The notes: generated by a model from the sequence alone, not told the origin. Positions 28,339 to 46,172 are shown, counted from the stretch's first letter. The stretch: DNA of 64,000 nucleotides from Paracoccus salsus (GCF_021556615.1 NZ_JAKGGD010000003.1:248001-312000); one strand, 5' to 3'. A program made the numbers and translations.

Positions 28339-29273
28339 CATCGCCTCCCAAGCTGGGCTTCGCGCCAGATCGTATAGCCCCCCGCCCCGACGATCAGCCC
28401 CGATCCCAGCCAGGTATACAGATCGGGCCATTCGCCGAAAATCAGCAGGCCTGCCACGATCGCAACCAGCAGCGAGGTATAACGGAACGGCGCGATATAC
28501 GAGATTTCGCCGACCCGCATTGCGCCGACCGCGGTCACATAGCCAAGCGTCAGGAACGCCGCGCTCAGCAGCAAAAGCCCCAGCTGTGCCGCATCCGGCA
28601 TGATCCAGCCCTGTCCCAGGCTGAGGACCAGACCCATCACCGTCACCGCCAACGCCGCATAGAACGAGATCGTCGCCGAGGATGCGTCACGCCCGAACAG
28701 CCGCGTGACCATGTCGCGCAACACCATGAGCAGCATCGCCCCCAGCGCAACCAGCGCCCAGACCCCGAAGGCGCCGCTTCCGGGACGCAGGATCACCATG
28801 ACGCCCACCAGGCCGACCATGACGGCGCTGGTCCGCCGCCACCCCAGCGGTTCGCCGAAGAACAGCGCCGCACCCAGCATCACGGCAAGCGGCAAGGACT
28901 GCATGACCGCAGCCAGATCGCCGATTGCCATGGCCTGAAGCGCGTTGAGAAACAGGACCGTCGAACCGACCTCACCCAGCACGCGCCAGAACATCGGCCA
29001 GCGATCCCCTGGCGCAAGCCGCAGCCGCAATCCCCCGTCGCGCTGCGCCAGCAGCGCCAGCGCCACCAGCATCACCAGGCCCCGCAGGGTGATCGCCTGA
29101 TACAGCGGCATCTGTTGGGTGACGAACTTCATTACCGCGTCGTTGCAGCCGAATCCCAGCATCGACAGGCACATCAGGACCGCACCGCGCAGATTGTCCC
29201 CCGGCTGAGGCGGCAACGTGGTTATCGAAGCCGGGCTGACCCGGCGAAAGGGCGAAATCAGGGGCGCGCGCAT
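28338..29273 (-). CDS. EamA/DMT-family transporter
   Basis: The 311-residue product has ten predicted membrane segments in two EamA repeats: LMCLSMLGFGCNDAVMKF through LAVMLGAALFFGEPLGWRR, then VMVGLVGVMVIL through SLLVAIVAGLLIFGEWPD. The GE(P/W) pairs at the end of each repeat are typical. Such proteins export small metabolites; the substrate cannot be predicted. Its stop overlaps the start region of the glycosyltransferase gene, so both are probably cotranscribed. Confidence 0.92.
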   Translation of the reverse strand: MRAPLISPFRRVSPASITTLPPQPGDNLRGAVLMCLSMLGFGCNDAVMKFVTQQMPLYQAITLRGLVMLVALALLAQRDGGLRLRLAPGDRWPMFWRVLGEVGSTVLFLNALQAMAIGDLAAVMQSLPLAVMLGAALFFGEPLGWRRTSAVMVGLVGVMVILRPGSGAFGVWALVALGAMLLMVLRDMVTRLFGRDASSATISFYAALAVTVMGLVLSLGQGWIMPDAAQLGLLLLSAAFLTLGYVTAVGAMRVGEISYIAPFRYTSLLVAIVAGLLIFGEWPDLYTWLGSGLIVGAGGYTIWREAQLGRR

Positions 29274-29340
29274 TCATCACCTGCGGCATTTTCATGCCCT
29301 CTTGCGACAGGCCCTTCACCGGTCGGTGAAAAGCCCTGGC

Positions 29341-29946
29341 CTACCACAGCAGAAAACCGCTCAAGGCAAAATGCTGCTTGAAGACATCCAGCAACTCGAC
29401 CAGCGGAATGAAAGACAGGAACACGAAAGCATCGAACAGGTTGCGGCGCAGCGGTCCGGTGCGAAACACGGCCTCGGGCGCGGCCCGGAACAGACGCGGA
29501 TCGGGCAGGAAGAACGGCACGCGACCGGCATAGGCATCATAGGTCGCGCCGAACTCCTGATGCAGGAAGGCCGCCTCGCGCCGGGCGGTCAGATAGAGGA
29601 TCAGCCCGACCGCGCCACCAATCAGGATCGCGAAACTCAGGGCCCCCATCATCAATCCGATCCCGAACGCCGCCACGGTCGAGAAGAAATAAAGCGGATT
29701 GCGCGTCATCGAGAACGGGCCATCCTGCATGACCTCGCTATTCTTGCGGCCGCCAAGGTAGAGGATCGACCAGAAGCGCCCCAGCACGCCGGCAATCAGG
29801 GTCAGCACCCCGATCGCCTCCATCACCTCATGCGCGGTGCCGTTCACTTGCAGATGCGGCCTGGCGAAAACCAGGATCGGCAGCATCAGCAGCATGCCGA
29901 CGCGGAGGATGTTGATCCGGATCCGCTGATTCACCGCCGCACGCAT
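29341..29946 (-). CDS. Isoprenylcysteine carboxyl methyltransferase-like membrane protein
   Basis: The 201-residue integral membrane protein has four or five hydrophobic segments. It carries the ICMT/PEMT-type motif GPFSMTRNPLYFFSTVAAFG in the middle and REAAFLHQEFGATYDAYAGRVPFFLP near the end. Bacterial members methylate lipids or are uncharacterised. The ATG at 29946 is preferred over a GTG six bases upstream. It follows the rpoC terminator and precedes the DMT transporter by 67 bases. Confidence 0.82.
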   Translation of the reverse strand: MRAAVNQRIRINILRVGMLLMLPILVFARPHLQVNGTAHEVMEAIGVLTLIAGVLGRFWSILYLGGRKNSEVMQDGPFSMTRNPLYFFSTVAAFGIGLMMGALSFAILIGGAVGLILYLTARREAAFLHQEFGATYDAYAGRVPFFLPDPRLFRAAPEAVFRTGPLRRNLFDAFVFLSFIPLVELLDVFKQHFALSGFLLW

Positions 29947-30054
29947 GTCCACGCCCTTGCCCGAAAGATGTCCCGGTCAGAGCTAGACCCGCGCCGGCCG
30001 CAGGGTCAACCCCCGCACATTGCCTCTGCCAAGACGCCGAGATGACACCGCCAT

Positions 30055-30083
30055 GAAAAAAGGCCCGGCCTGGCGGCCGGGCC
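30055..30083 (-). terminator. Rho-independent terminator after rpoC
   Basis: A perfect stem GGCCCGGCC/GGCCGGGCC (30062-30070 with 30075-30083, loop TGGC) is followed on the minus strand by six T. It is the strongest terminator in the window and lies 22 bases beyond the rpoC stop. Confidence 0.92.
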
Positions 30084-30105
30084 TTGTGCTGTCATGACAA
30101 GACGA

Positions 30106-34362
<4,257 letters not shown>

Positions 34363-34411
34363 TTTTCAATCCTTGAAAGGGCGCGTTGGGGGTGAATGAG
34401 GGCTGGCGCCC

Positions 34412-38557
<4,146 letters not shown>

Positions 38558-38741
38558 GGGGTCTTGTCACCTTTCGTCTTCGCGCGCGTTCCGGGTCGGG
38601 GCCCCCGGAACGCACCTACGAATGCAGGGGTGAGGTTCCATTCGTGCCGTGCGTCCCACCGCGCAGCTCCCGAACCTCGAACATGCCCTGAAGGAAGGTC
38701 TGACGGGCCTCAGCGCCCAAACCGCCCTTCAAGACAGGTTC

Positions 38742-38771
38742 GGCAGGGACCGGGATATCCCGGACCCTGCC
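38742..38771 (-). promoter_or_regulatory. Long hairpin in the rplL-rpoB spacer
   Basis: A 30-base element folds into a stem of 13 pairs interrupted by one A-A mismatch, with arms GGCAGGG-CCGGGA and TCCCGG-CCCTGCC and a two-base apex. No T run follows on the minus strand. In E. coli this spacer holds an attenuator and an RNase III site, and this is the natural counterpart by position. Confidence 0.55.
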
Positions 38772-38796
38772 CATTTCCGATCAGCCTGTCGGCCGA

Positions 38797-39168
38797 TTAC
38801 TTCAGCTCGACCTTGGCGCCAGCCGCTTCGAGCTTTTTCTTGATCTCTTCGGCGTCGGCCTTGGCAGCGCCTTCCTTGACCTTGCCGCCGGCTTCGACCA
38901 GGTCCTTGGCTTCCTTCAGGCCCAGGCCGGTGATGCCGCGAACTTCCTTGATCACGTTGATCTTGTTCGCGCCGGCTTCCAGCAGGACGACGTCGAATTC
39001 GGTCTTTTCCTCGACCTCTTCGGCGGCGGCCGCAGGGCCAGCCATCATCACGGCGCCGCCAGCGGCGGGCTCGATGCCGTATTCGTCTTTCAGGATGGTT
39101 TTCAGTTCCTGGGCTTCCAGCAGGGTCAGGCCCACGATTTCTTCGGCGAGTTTTTTCAGATCAGCCAT
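38797..39168 (-). CDS. rplL: 50S ribosomal protein L7/L12
   Basis: A 123-residue stalk protein: N-terminal dimerisation helices ([26 protein letters not shown]), an Ala-rich hinge ([20 protein letters not shown]) and the C-terminal factor-binding domain with [23 protein letters not shown] and [18 protein letters not shown]. Normal length. It lies 65 bases after rplJ. Confidence 0.98.
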   Translation of the reverse strand: MADLKKLAEEIVGLTLLEAQELKTILKDEYGIEPAAGGAVMMAGPAAAAEEVEEKTEFDVVLLEAGANKINVIKEVRGITGLGLKEAKDLVEAGGKVKEGAAKADAEEIKKKLEAAGAKVELK

Positions 39169-39233
39169 TTTTCCGTTCTTTCCAGTTAGTGTTCCAACGT
39201 CGGGTCTTCAACCACCAGTCGGGAATGGGTTGC

Positions 39234-39749
39234 TTACGCAGCCTCACGTTCCTCAAGGGTCGTGAGGATGCTCGCGATGTTCGAAGCAGGCGCACCAATC
39301 GCACCGGCAATGCTGGAAGCAGGCGCACCGAGGCACGACACGATCTGAGCAATCAGCTCATCACGCGACGGCATCGAGGCGACGGCTTTCACACCGGCCG
39401 GATCCAGTGCCGAGTCACCCATCGCACCGCCCAGGATCACGAAACGATCGTTGTCCTTGGCGTATTTGTCGGCGATCCGGGCCGCAGCGGTCGGATCTTC
39501 CGAATAGGTGATCACGGTCATGCCCGTCAGGTAGTCTGCGATGCTCGCGCAGGGCTTACCTTCAAGGGCGATCTTGGCGAGCTTGTTCTTGGCGACGCGA
39601 ACCGAACCACCGGCTTCGCGCATGCGCGAGCGGAGGTCCTGCATATGTGCAACCGTCATTCCCTCGTAGTGGGCAACCACCACGACGCCAGAGCTTTCAA
39701 AGATCTGGCCGAGTTCGTCGACCACCTGTTCTTTTTGCGCTCTATCCAC
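39234..39749 (-). CDS. rplJ: 50S ribosomal protein L10
   Basis: A 171-residue L10 starting at a GTG (39749, GGAG nine bases upstream): [43 protein letters not shown], with [14 protein letters not shown]. It anchors L7/L12 dimers to the ribosome, and in E. coli L10 bound to L12 represses its own leader. A 250-base region upstream separates it from rplA. Confidence 0.97.
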   Translation of the reverse strand: MDRAQKEQVVDELGQIFESSGVVVVAHYEGMTVAHMQDLRSRMREAGGSVRVAKNKLAKIALEGKPCASIADYLTGMTVITYSEDPTAAARIADKYAKDNDRFVILGGAMGDSALDPAGVKAVASMPSRDELIAQIVSCLGAPASSIAGAIGAPASNIASILTTLEEREAA

Positions 39750-39949
39750 GGTTTCACTCCAAGTTGGGGGTTTCCCCCCCGGCTCTCACTTTCCCGCGCC
39801 CGGAACCGGGCAACGGGTCGGGTCCGCAAGGGGCAAGATCGCCCGAAGATGTCCCCGAAAGGTATCCTCGGAAAAATGCTTCCCCATCTCAGGAAGGACA
39901 TTAAGCGGGTCAGATCGAAATCGGGTCCCGCACCCTCCGTCTCGGACAG

Positions 39950-39994
39950 GACGGGGCGGCCTTGGCTGCCCCGTCATCCCCGGCTTTCGCCGGG
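39950..39994 (-). terminator. Two tandem hairpins between rplA and rplJ
   Basis: GACGGGGC/GCCCCGTC (39950-39957 with 39968-39975) and CCCGGC/GCCGGG (39979-39984 with 39989-39994) lie just past rplA, at the head of a 200-base leader before rplJ. They may reduce read-through so that rplJL-rpoBC has separate control. No clear rplJ promoter was found. Confidence 0.45.
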
Positions 39995-40000
39995 AAACTC

Positions 40001-40699
40001 TCAGTTGGCGGTCGCCGAAACGACGTCCACCGACACGCCCGGTCCCATGGTCGAGCTGATCGAGACCTTTTTCATGTAGGTCCCTTTCGCGCCCGACGGC
40101 TTGGCCTTCTGCACCGCGTCGACGAAGGCGCGCAGGTTCTGGGCCAGCTTGTCCTCGTCGAACGAGACCTTGCCGATCCCGGCATGCACGACGCCCGCCT
40201 TCTCGGCCTTGAACTGGACCTCGCCGCCCTTGGCGTTGTTGACCGCGGCGGTCACGTCCATGGTCACCGTCCCGACCTTGGGGTTCGGCATCAGGTTGCG
40301 CGGACCCAGGATCTTGCCCAGGCGGCCGACCAGCGGCATCATGTCCGGCGTCGCGATGCAGCGGTCGAACTCGATCTTGCCGGACTGGATGGTCTCCATC
40401 AGGTCCTCGGCGCCGACGATATCCGCACCGGCGGCCGTGGCTTCGTCAGCCTTGGGGCCACGGGCGAACACGGCGACGCGAACGTCCTTGCCGGTCCCGG
40501 CCGGCAGCGTCACGACGCCCCGCACCATCTGGTCCGCATGGCGTGGATCGACGCCAAGGTTCAGCGCGATCTCGACGGTCTCGTCGAACCGGGCCGACGC
40601 GTTGCCCTTGACCAGCTTGACCGCGTCCTCGACGGTCAGATTGCTCTTGCCTTCGAAGGCGGCGCGGCCCGCGGCTTTTTTCTTTGCGATCTTCGCCAT
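40001..40699 (-). CDS. rplA: 50S ribosomal protein L1
   Basis: A 232-residue L1 with the RNA-binding segments [34 protein letters not shown] and [20 protein letters not shown]1 forms the mobile stalk at the E site; in E. coli it represses the rplKA operon. It lies three bases after rplK. Confidence 0.98.
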   Translation of the reverse strand: MAKIAKKKAAGRAAFEGKSNLTVEDAVKLVKGNASARFDETVEIALNLGVDPRHADQMVRGVVTLPAGTGKDVRVAVFARGPKADEATAAGADIVGAEDLMETIQSGKIEFDRCIATPDMMPLVGRLGKILGPRNLMPNPKVGTVTMDVTAAVNNAKGGEVQFKAEKAGVVHAGIGKVSFDEDKLAQNLRAFVDAVQKAKPSGAKGTYMKKVSISSTMGPGVSVDVVSATAN

Positions 40700-40702
40700 G
40701 GT

Positions 40703-41155
40703 CTAGCCCTTTACCTCGATACCGATCGACCGGGCCGAGCCCAGGATGATCTTCATCGCCTGATCGACATCGTTGGCGCTGAGATCGGCCATCTTGGCCT
40801 CGGCAATCTCGCGCACCTGCTTCACGGTCACATGGCCCGCGACATTGCGGCCCGGCTTGTCCGAGCCTTTCGGGCGGTTCCGCTTGCCGACCGACTTCAG
40901 GCCGGCCGCCTTTTTCAGCAGGAACGACGCCGGCGGCGTCTTCGTCTCGAAGCTGAACGACTTGTCGCCGTAATAGGTGATCACCACGGGAACGGGCGAA
41001 CCCTGCTCCATTTCCTGCGTCCGAGCGTTGAACTCTTTGCAGAACGCCATGATGTTGATGCCGCGCTGACCCAGTGCGGGGCCAACGGGGGGCGACGGGT
41101 TCGCCTGACCCGCCTTGATTTGCAGCTTAAGCTGCCCGACGACTTTCTTGGCCAT
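40703..41155 (-). CDS. rplK: 50S ribosomal protein L11
   Basis: A 150-residue L11: [34 protein letters not shown] at the start and the C-terminal RNA-binding domain ending [10 protein letters not shown]. It forms the GTPase-associated centre and is needed for the stringent response. An AAGGAGAAGG precedes the start. Confidence 0.98.
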   Translation of the reverse strand: MAKKVVGQLKLQIKAGQANPSPPVGPALGQRGINIMAFCKEFNARTQEMEQGSPVPVVITYYGDKSFSFETKTPPASFLLKKAAGLKSVGKRNRPKGSDKPGRNVAGHVTVKQVREIAEAKMADLSANDVDQAMKIILGSARSIGIEVKG

Positions 41156-41228
41156 CTGGCCTTCTCCTTATCATCACGCCCCGGAAAGGGGCCGACTTAG
41201 CGGTGCGGCGTCAGCCTCCCGCGTCCAA

Positions 41229-41765
41229 TCACGAGGCCTTGGAGACCTGCGTGAATTCCAGTTCGACCGGCGTCGGCCGGCCAAAGATCGAAACGGTGAC
41301 CTTGATGCGCGACGACACCTCGTCCACCTCTTCGACCATCCCCGAAAAGCCCTCGAACGGCCCGTCGGTGACGTTCACCTTCTCACCCACATCAAAGCGA
41401 ATCAGGTTCCGCGGCGCCGCCACCTCACCGTCAGCGGTGCGGTTGAGGATGGTGTTCACCTCCTCGTCACGCATCGGCATGGGCTTGCCCTGCGCACCGA
41501 GGAAGCCGGTGACACGATTGATCGAGTTCACCAGGTGATAGGTCCGGTCCGACATGTCCATGCGAACCAGGACATAGCCGGGCATGAAGCGACGCTCGGA
41601 CGTGACCTTCTTGCCGCGACGGATCTCGATCACCTCTTCCGTGGGAACCAGAACCTCTTCGATTTCTTCCTCGAGGCCCTTCTCGACGGCGGCCTGCCGA
41701 ATCGCCTCGGCGACCTTCTTCTCGAAGTTCGACAGGACGCTGACCGAATACCAACGTTTTGCCAT
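41229..41765 (-). CDS. nusG: Transcription termination/antitermination factor NusG
   Basis: From the ATG at 41765 the product is 178 residues: NGN domain MAKRWYSVSVLSNFEKKVAEAIRQ through RRFMPGYVLVRMDM, then the KOW domain EKVNVTDGPFEGFSGMVEEVD. It couples RNA polymerase to the ribosome through S10. A frame extending to 41801 is not needed. It lies 173 bases after secE. Confidence 0.98.
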   Translation of the reverse strand: MAKRWYSVSVLSNFEKKVAEAIRQAAVEKGLEEEIEEVLVPTEEVIEIRRGKKVTSERRFMPGYVLVRMDMSDRTYHLVNSINRVTGFLGAQGKPMPMRDEEVNTILNRTADGEVAAPRNLIRFDVGEKVNVTDGPFEGFSGMVEEVDEVSSRIKVTVSIFGRPTPVELEFTQVSKAS

Positions 41766-41938
41766 GTGCCGATCGACCCCTGCTCGTGCCTGGGGAATCA
41801 CCCGCGTGCTGCGTGCAACCCCCTGAATTCAAATCAGTCCAGAAAAATTGAAACAGGCGCGCATGCGAATTCGATGCACGCCGTTTGCCGGACAGTCGGG
41901 GGCAGATACCGCCGCGCGCCCGGGATTGCAAGCCCCGA

Positions 41939-42133
41939 TCAGCCGCCCAGTGCCCGCAGCCCTTCGGTGAGGCCAAAGCGGATCGCCAGATCCACGAGGA
42001 AAAAGAACAGGCTGGTCAGCGCGGCCATGATGAACACCATGATCGTCGTGGTGATCACCTCGCGGCGGTTGGGCCAGGTGATCCGGGCGGCCTCGGCGCG
42101 GACCTGATTGATGAACTGGACGGGATTGGCCAC
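41939..42133 (-). CDS. secE: Preprotein translocase subunit SecE
   Basis: The 64-residue protein starts at a GTG (42133) with AAGGAGC upstream; a longer frame to 42190 lacks support. It has the amphipathic helix NQVRAEAARITWPNRREVITTT and one membrane segment (IMVFIMAALTSLFFFLVDL), the minimal single-span SecE of alphaproteobacteria. It clamps SecY. It lies between tRNA-Trp and nusG, the usual arrangement. Confidence 0.96.
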   Translation of the reverse strand: MANPVQFINQVRAEAARITWPNRREVITTTIMVFIMAALTSLFFFLVDLAIRFGLTEGLRALGG

Positions 42134-42359
42134 GGACGGCTCCTTCGCGAAATCAAGCTGTCGTGTAACCGGCGGCGCCCGGCGATTCAAGCCCGCAGAA
42201 GGTCATCTCAAGCGCAGGTTATTGCCGCAACCACGCCCGGCCTACCGGACCGCCGCTCCATCACCGGCCAGGACTGCCACGCCGCGAGGGACAGGAGGCC
42301 AGCTTCGCCTCTCCAGCCAAGGCTGCCAGAAGGTCACCGGCTGGTGCTTGCGAACGGCC

Positions 42360-42435
42360 TGGCAGGGGCAGGGGGACTCGAACCCACGACCCTCGGTTTT
42401 GGAGACCGATGCTCTACCAACTGAGCTATACCCCT
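42360..42435 (-). tRNA. tRNA-Trp (anticodon CCA)
   Basis: The minus strand folds as a standard tRNA. The acceptor AGGGGTA pairs with TGCCCCT, the D arm starts AGCTCAGTTGGTAGAGC, the anticodon loop is CTCCAAA with CCA, and the T arm contains GGTTCGAGTCC. The 3' GCCA is encoded. It begins the secE-nusG transcript, the classical place for this tRNA. Confidence 0.98.
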
Positions 42436-42448
42436 GTGGCCGTGGGAC

Positions 42449-42477
42449 CGTTTACGGCAGAGCCGCGAACGGTGCAA
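42449..42477 (-). promoter_or_regulatory. Promoter of tRNA-Trp-secE-nusG
   Basis: On the minus strand TTGCAC (42477-42472) and TAAACG (42454-42449) are 17 bases apart. Transcription would start a few bases before the tRNA 5' end at 42435, as expected for a short tRNA leader. Confidence 0.65.
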
Positions 42478-42582
42478 GAGACTTTGAGCGATTGAGAAAG
42501 GCCGCGGGCGGCGGGCGCGGCGATACCGGTCTGGCGGTGATCGTCGTCAGCCGTGCCGGGGCCACCGGCGGCAAAACACCCC

Positions 42583-44436
42583 CTATTCTGCTGCATCGGC
42601 GGCAAGAAACCCGCCGGACTGGCGTGACCACAGCCGCGCATACAGTCCGCCGCCCTGCAACAGTTCGGCATGGCTGCCCTGTTCCACGATCCGCCCCTGA
42701 TCCATCACCACCAGACGGTCCATCGCCGCGATGGTCGATAGCCGATGGGCGATCGCGATCACCGTCTTGCCCTGCATCAGCATCTCCAGACGCGACTGGA
42801 TCGCCGCCTCGACCTCGCTGTCCAGTGCGCTGGTCGCCTCGTCCAGGATCAGGATCGGGGCGTCCTTCAGCGCCACCCGCGCGATCGCGATTCGCTGGCG
42901 CTGGCCGCCAGACAGCTTGACGCCCCGCTCTCCGACATGGGCGTCCAGCCCGCGCCGGCCGTAGCTGTCCGACAGACCCGGAACGAAGCCATGCGCCTCG
43001 GCCATCTGCAGCGCCTGCGAAATCTGATCCTCGGCCGCATCGGGGCGGCCATAGGCGATATTCTCGCGCACGGAACGATGCAGCAGCGAGCTGTCCTGCG
43101 TCACCACCCCGATGGCCGCGCGCAGGCTGTCCTGGGTGACCCGCGCGATGTCCTGGCCGTCGATGCTGATCCGCCCGCCCTCGATATCGTGAAACCGCAG
43201 CAGCAGGTTCACCAGGGTGGACTTGCCGGCGCCGGACCGGCCGACCAGCCCCACCCGCTCGCCAGGCGCGACCTGCAACGTCAGATCGTCAAGCACCGGC
43301 AGGGGGCGCGCGCCGGGAATGCCGCCATAGCGAAAGGTGACGCGGTCAAAGCGCACCTCGCCCGGCCCGGGTCGCAACGCGACCGCGCCCGGCGCATCCA
43401 GCACCTGCCGCGGCAAGGCGAGGCTGGAGATGCCGTCGCGCACGGTCCCGATATTCTCGAACAGAGAGGCGAACTCCCACGTGATCCAATGCGCCATGTT
43501 GTTCAGCCTCAGCGCCAGCGGGACCGCGACCGCCACGGCGCCGACCGCGACCCGCCCCTCGGACCACAGCCACAATCCCAGCGCGGTGACGGACCCGACC
43601 AGCGCCACGTTGATGATGTTCAGTGCCACGTCCTGAATCGTGCTGAGCCGCATCTGGCGGTGAACGGTGTGCAGGAAGGCGTCCATTCCGTCGCGCATCC
43701 AGGCCTCTTCCCGTGTCGAATGCGAGAACAGCTTGACCGTCGCGATATTGGTATAGCTGTCCACCACGCGCCCGGTCATGGCCGAGCGCGCATCGGCCTG
43801 ATCCTGGGCGACCCGCCCCAACCGCGGGACGACCTGCCAAAGCATCACGCCATACGCGACCGCCCAAGCCAGGAAGGGCAGTGCCAGGCGCCAGTCCTGG
43901 CTGGCCGCCAGCGCGAGCGCGCCAAGGAAGTAGACCAGCACATAGCTGCCCACATCCATGATCTTCATGGCGACCTCGCGGACGGCCAGCGCCGTCTGCA
44001 TCAGACGTTGCGCAATCCGGCCCGCGAACTCGTCCTGGAAATAGCCGATCGACTGGCGCAGCAGATAGCGGTGCGCCTGCCATCGGATGCGCTGGGGAAA
44101 ATTGCCCATCAGCGACTGGTGCAGGACCAGAGAGGCAAACAGGTTCAGGACCGGCAGGCAGACCAGCAACACGACCGCGATGACCGCCAGCCGTGCCCCC
44201 TCCTGGGACCAGAAAACCTCGCGCGGGGTGTCGGACAGGCGATCGACCAGATCGCCCAGCCAGCCGAAAAGCATCACCTCGATCACGGCGATCACGGCCG
44301 AAAACAGGCCGACCGCCACCAGCCAGGGCATCGCGCCATGGCTGTAATGCAGCAGGAACGGCCACAAGCCGCGCGGCGGCGTGCCGGGGATATCGGACGG
44401 ATAGGGATCGATGCGTCGTTCGAACCACGCGAACAT
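42583..44436 (-). CDS. ABC exporter, fused membrane and ATPase domains
   Basis: The 617-residue half-transporter has an N-terminal six-span membrane domain (residues about 30-330) and a C-terminal ATPase. Walker A is GLVGRSGAGKSTLVNLLLRF with Lys405, the signature is VKLSGGQRQRIAIAR, and Walker B is ILILDEATSALDSE; the H-loop is AHRLSTIAAMDRL. It should act as a dimer in the inner membrane exporting a lipid, drug or peptide. The frame is intact. It stands alone, with no second subunit or regulator beside it. Confidence 0.95.
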   Translation of the reverse strand: MFAWFERRIDPYPSDIPGTPPRGLWPFLLHYSHGAMPWLVAVGLFSAVIAVIEVMLFGWLGDLVDRLSDTPREVFWSQEGARLAVIAVVLLVCLPVLNLFASLVLHQSLMGNFPQRIRWQAHRYLLRQSIGYFQDEFAGRIAQRLMQTALAVREVAMKIMDVGSYVLVYFLGALALAASQDWRLALPFLAWAVAYGVMLWQVVPRLGRVAQDQADARSAMTGRVVDSYTNIATVKLFSHSTREEAWMRDGMDAFLHTVHRQMRLSTIQDVALNIINVALVGSVTALGLWLWSEGRVAVGAVAVAVPLALRLNNMAHWITWEFASLFENIGTVRDGISSLALPRQVLDAPGAVALRPGPGEVRFDRVTFRYGGIPGARPLPVLDDLTLQVAPGERVGLVGRSGAGKSTLVNLLLRFHDIEGGRISIDGQDIARVTQDSLRAAIGVVTQDSSLLHRSVRENIAYGRPDAAEDQISQALQMAEAHGFVPGLSDSYGRRGLDAHVGERGVKLSGGQRQRIAIARVALKDAPILILDEATSALDSEVEAAIQSRLEMLMQGKTVIAIAHRLSTIAAMDRLVVMDQGRIVEQGSHAELLQGGGLYARLWSRQSGGFLAADAAE

Positions 44437-44554
44437 GGGGTCCCCGGATTTGCGGCGGCACAGTCGGCAGGACAGAAGTGCTGGCCCGGGCGCGCGGCCA
44501 AGTCAAGCGGGCCGGCAACGGACGACCGTGCCGCGCTGATCTTTGATGGTCGAT

Positions 44555-44580
44555 GGAACGATCCCCGGCCGGGCCGTGTT
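44555..44580 (+). promoter_or_regulatory. Candidate sigma-EcfG (general stress) promoter, variant -10
   Basis: GGAAC (44555-44559) is followed 17 bases later by TGTT (44577-44580), one mismatch from the alphaproteobacterial GGAAC-N17-CGTT consensus. It lies 55 bases before the YciF-like gene, a kind of gene commonly in that regulon. Confidence 0.5.
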
Positions 44581-44635
44581 GACGTGCCGAATGCCGCGCG
44601 GGAAGCGTGGCCACGCCAGCCGCAAGGAGAATGCG

Positions 44636-45139
44636 ATGACCATCAAGAACCTCAAGGACCTGTATCTGGACCAGCTGAAAGACCTGCATTCGGCCTGCAA
44701 GCAGTCGATGCCCGTGGTGACCGATCTTGGCCGCGCCGCGCAGTCGAAAGAGCTTACCGAGGCGCTTATCGCCGGCAATCAGGGCATCTCGCGCGGGATG
44801 GAGGTGCTGGCCGAGTTGTGCAACCGCCACGGCGTCGATCCGACCGGCGAACATTGCAAGGGCATGGAAGGTCTGGTCTTCGAGGCCAGAAAACACGGGA
44901 TCGACACCGACTACGCCGATGCGGATGCCCGGGATGCGGCAATCATCACCCAGTATCAGCGCATGGCGCATTACGCGATCGCCGGTTATGGTTGCGTGCG
45001 GACATTCGCCAACCGGCTTGGCCTCGACGCTGACGCGGGTGCGTTGCAGGAATGCCTCGACCACACCTGGGAAGGTGACCGCAGGATGACGAAGATCGCC
45101 GAGAGCGGCGTCAACATGGCGGCTGTGGACGGCAAGTGA
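44636..45139 (+). CDS. YciF-like ferritin-fold stress protein (DUF892)
   Basis: The 167-residue protein opens MTIKNLKDLYLDQLKDLHSACKQSMPVV. It has the second pair of helices with RDAAIITQYQRMAHYAIAGYGCVRTFAN and EGDRRMTKIAES, the four-helix pattern of the YciF/DUF892 family. The Glu and His residues of a possible di-iron site are spread over the helices. The family is induced by osmotic and general stress. The ATG at 44636 follows AAGGAG at seven bases; the ATG at 44631 is out of frame. Confidence 0.92.
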   Translation: MTIKNLKDLYLDQLKDLHSACKQSMPVVTDLGRAAQSKELTEALIAGNQGISRGMEVLAELCNRHGVDPTGEHCKGMEGLVFEARKHGIDTDYADADARDAAIITQYQRMAHYAIAGYGCVRTFANRLGLDADAGALQECLDHTWEGDRRMTKIAESGVNMAAVDGK

Positions 45140-45152
45140 TGCCGTCTGCGGG

Positions 45153-45169
45153 CGGGGCCTGTGGCCCCG
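45153..45169. terminator. Hairpin between convergent genes
   Basis: CGGGGCC-TGT-GGCCCCG sits in the 34-base gap between the YciF-like gene and the convergent methyltransferase-like gene. It can serve both directions. There is no T run, so efficiency is uncertain. Confidence 0.45.
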
Positions 45170-45173
45170 TGGC

Positions 45174-46031
45174 TCAGTCTCGCGGCGGCGCGGTCATGCA
45201 CCAGTGCCGCCGTTCTTTCGGGTTGAGGCGCACGGCCTCGATCATCCGCCGCAGGCGCTTGCCCATCCCCCAACCGCGATAGCGGATCTGCGATTGCTGC
45301 AGCAACGCGACCAGTTCGCCCGCATCAAGCCCCGCGACGCGGCGTTCCTGAAGATCCTCACGGGTCGGCGTGCGAATGCAGCGAAACAGCAGTGATGTCT
45401 TGCCGACATGGGCGAGAGGCTGGAAGAATTCCGCCAGCAGCAGCATGTGGGGAGGCAGCCAGAACTGGTCCCAGGCCAGAAAATCCTGATGATTGACGAC
45501 CGATCGTCCGGCCACCAGGTGGGGGTAGAACGCGTCGGCGATGTGGTCTGTCAGCTGCGGCGTCTTTGCGGCGTCCACGATCAGCAGCGAGATGGGGCCG
45601 TCATCGATGCTCCAACCCATCTGCAGGATGTCGCCGCGATGAAGATGCAGACGGTCCTGCCAGGGCGCGAGCAGGCGGCGCGCGAGCGGCAGCATGTCCT
45701 CTCCATCGAAGGGCGGAATGCCGTGGGCATAGAGATGCGCCTGCTTGGCCTTGGGATCGGCGGTGAACCGATCATAGGCGTGGATCGCCGCAGGGCTTCC
45801 TGCGTCTTGCAGCCCCTGTGCCAGTCGCGCGGTCGAGCCACCTGCAAACGACCCCAGATCGACCACCGCGCCGTCGCCTCCGATCGCGTTTCTGGCCAGC
45901 CAATAGTAAAGTCGCTGCTCATGCGGATGAAGCATGGTCGGAACCGACCGGGCGCTGCCGAGCGCCGAGTTCGGCACCGCGCGCCACGGATGAGCCGCGT
46001 AATCAGAGGGGATCGAAAAGGCGCCGGACAT
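45174..46031 (-). CDS. SAM-dependent methyltransferase-like protein
   Basis: The 285-residue product has a motif I of the kind VVDLGSFAGGSTARLAQGL (about residues 56-74), then IHAYDRFTAD, ending the second strand with an acidic residue, and DGPISLLIVDAAKTPQLTDHIADAFYPHLVAGRSVVNHQDFL. This matches TylF/Methyltransf_24-type class I methyltransferases that methylate sugars or small molecules. The C-terminal 80 residues are basic and of no known family. No substrate is evident from neighbours. Confidence 0.72.
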   Translation of the reverse strand: MSGAFSIPSDYAAHPWRAVPNSALGSARSVPTMLHPHEQRLYYWLARNAIGGDGAVVDLGSFAGGSTARLAQGLQDAGSPAAIHAYDRFTADPKAKQAHLYAHGIPPFDGEDMLPLARRLLAPWQDRLHLHRGDILQMGWSIDDGPISLLIVDAAKTPQLTDHIADAFYPHLVAGRSVVNHQDFLAWDQFWLPPHMLLLAEFFQPLAHVGKTSLLFRCIRTPTREDLQERRVAGLDAGELVALLQQSQIRYRGWGMGKRLRRMIEAVRLNPKERRHWCMTAPPRD

Positions 46032-46172
46032 GGGCGCGACCTTGCCGCGGGCCGGGCGAAAGTCAAGCCTCGCCTGGGAAGCGGCCTATCGGCGTGGCGA
46101 TGCATCAGGCCTGAATTGCGCCTTCCGCCCCCTTTGGCCCGGGCCCGGGCGCCGAGCTGGGCGCACATTCGG

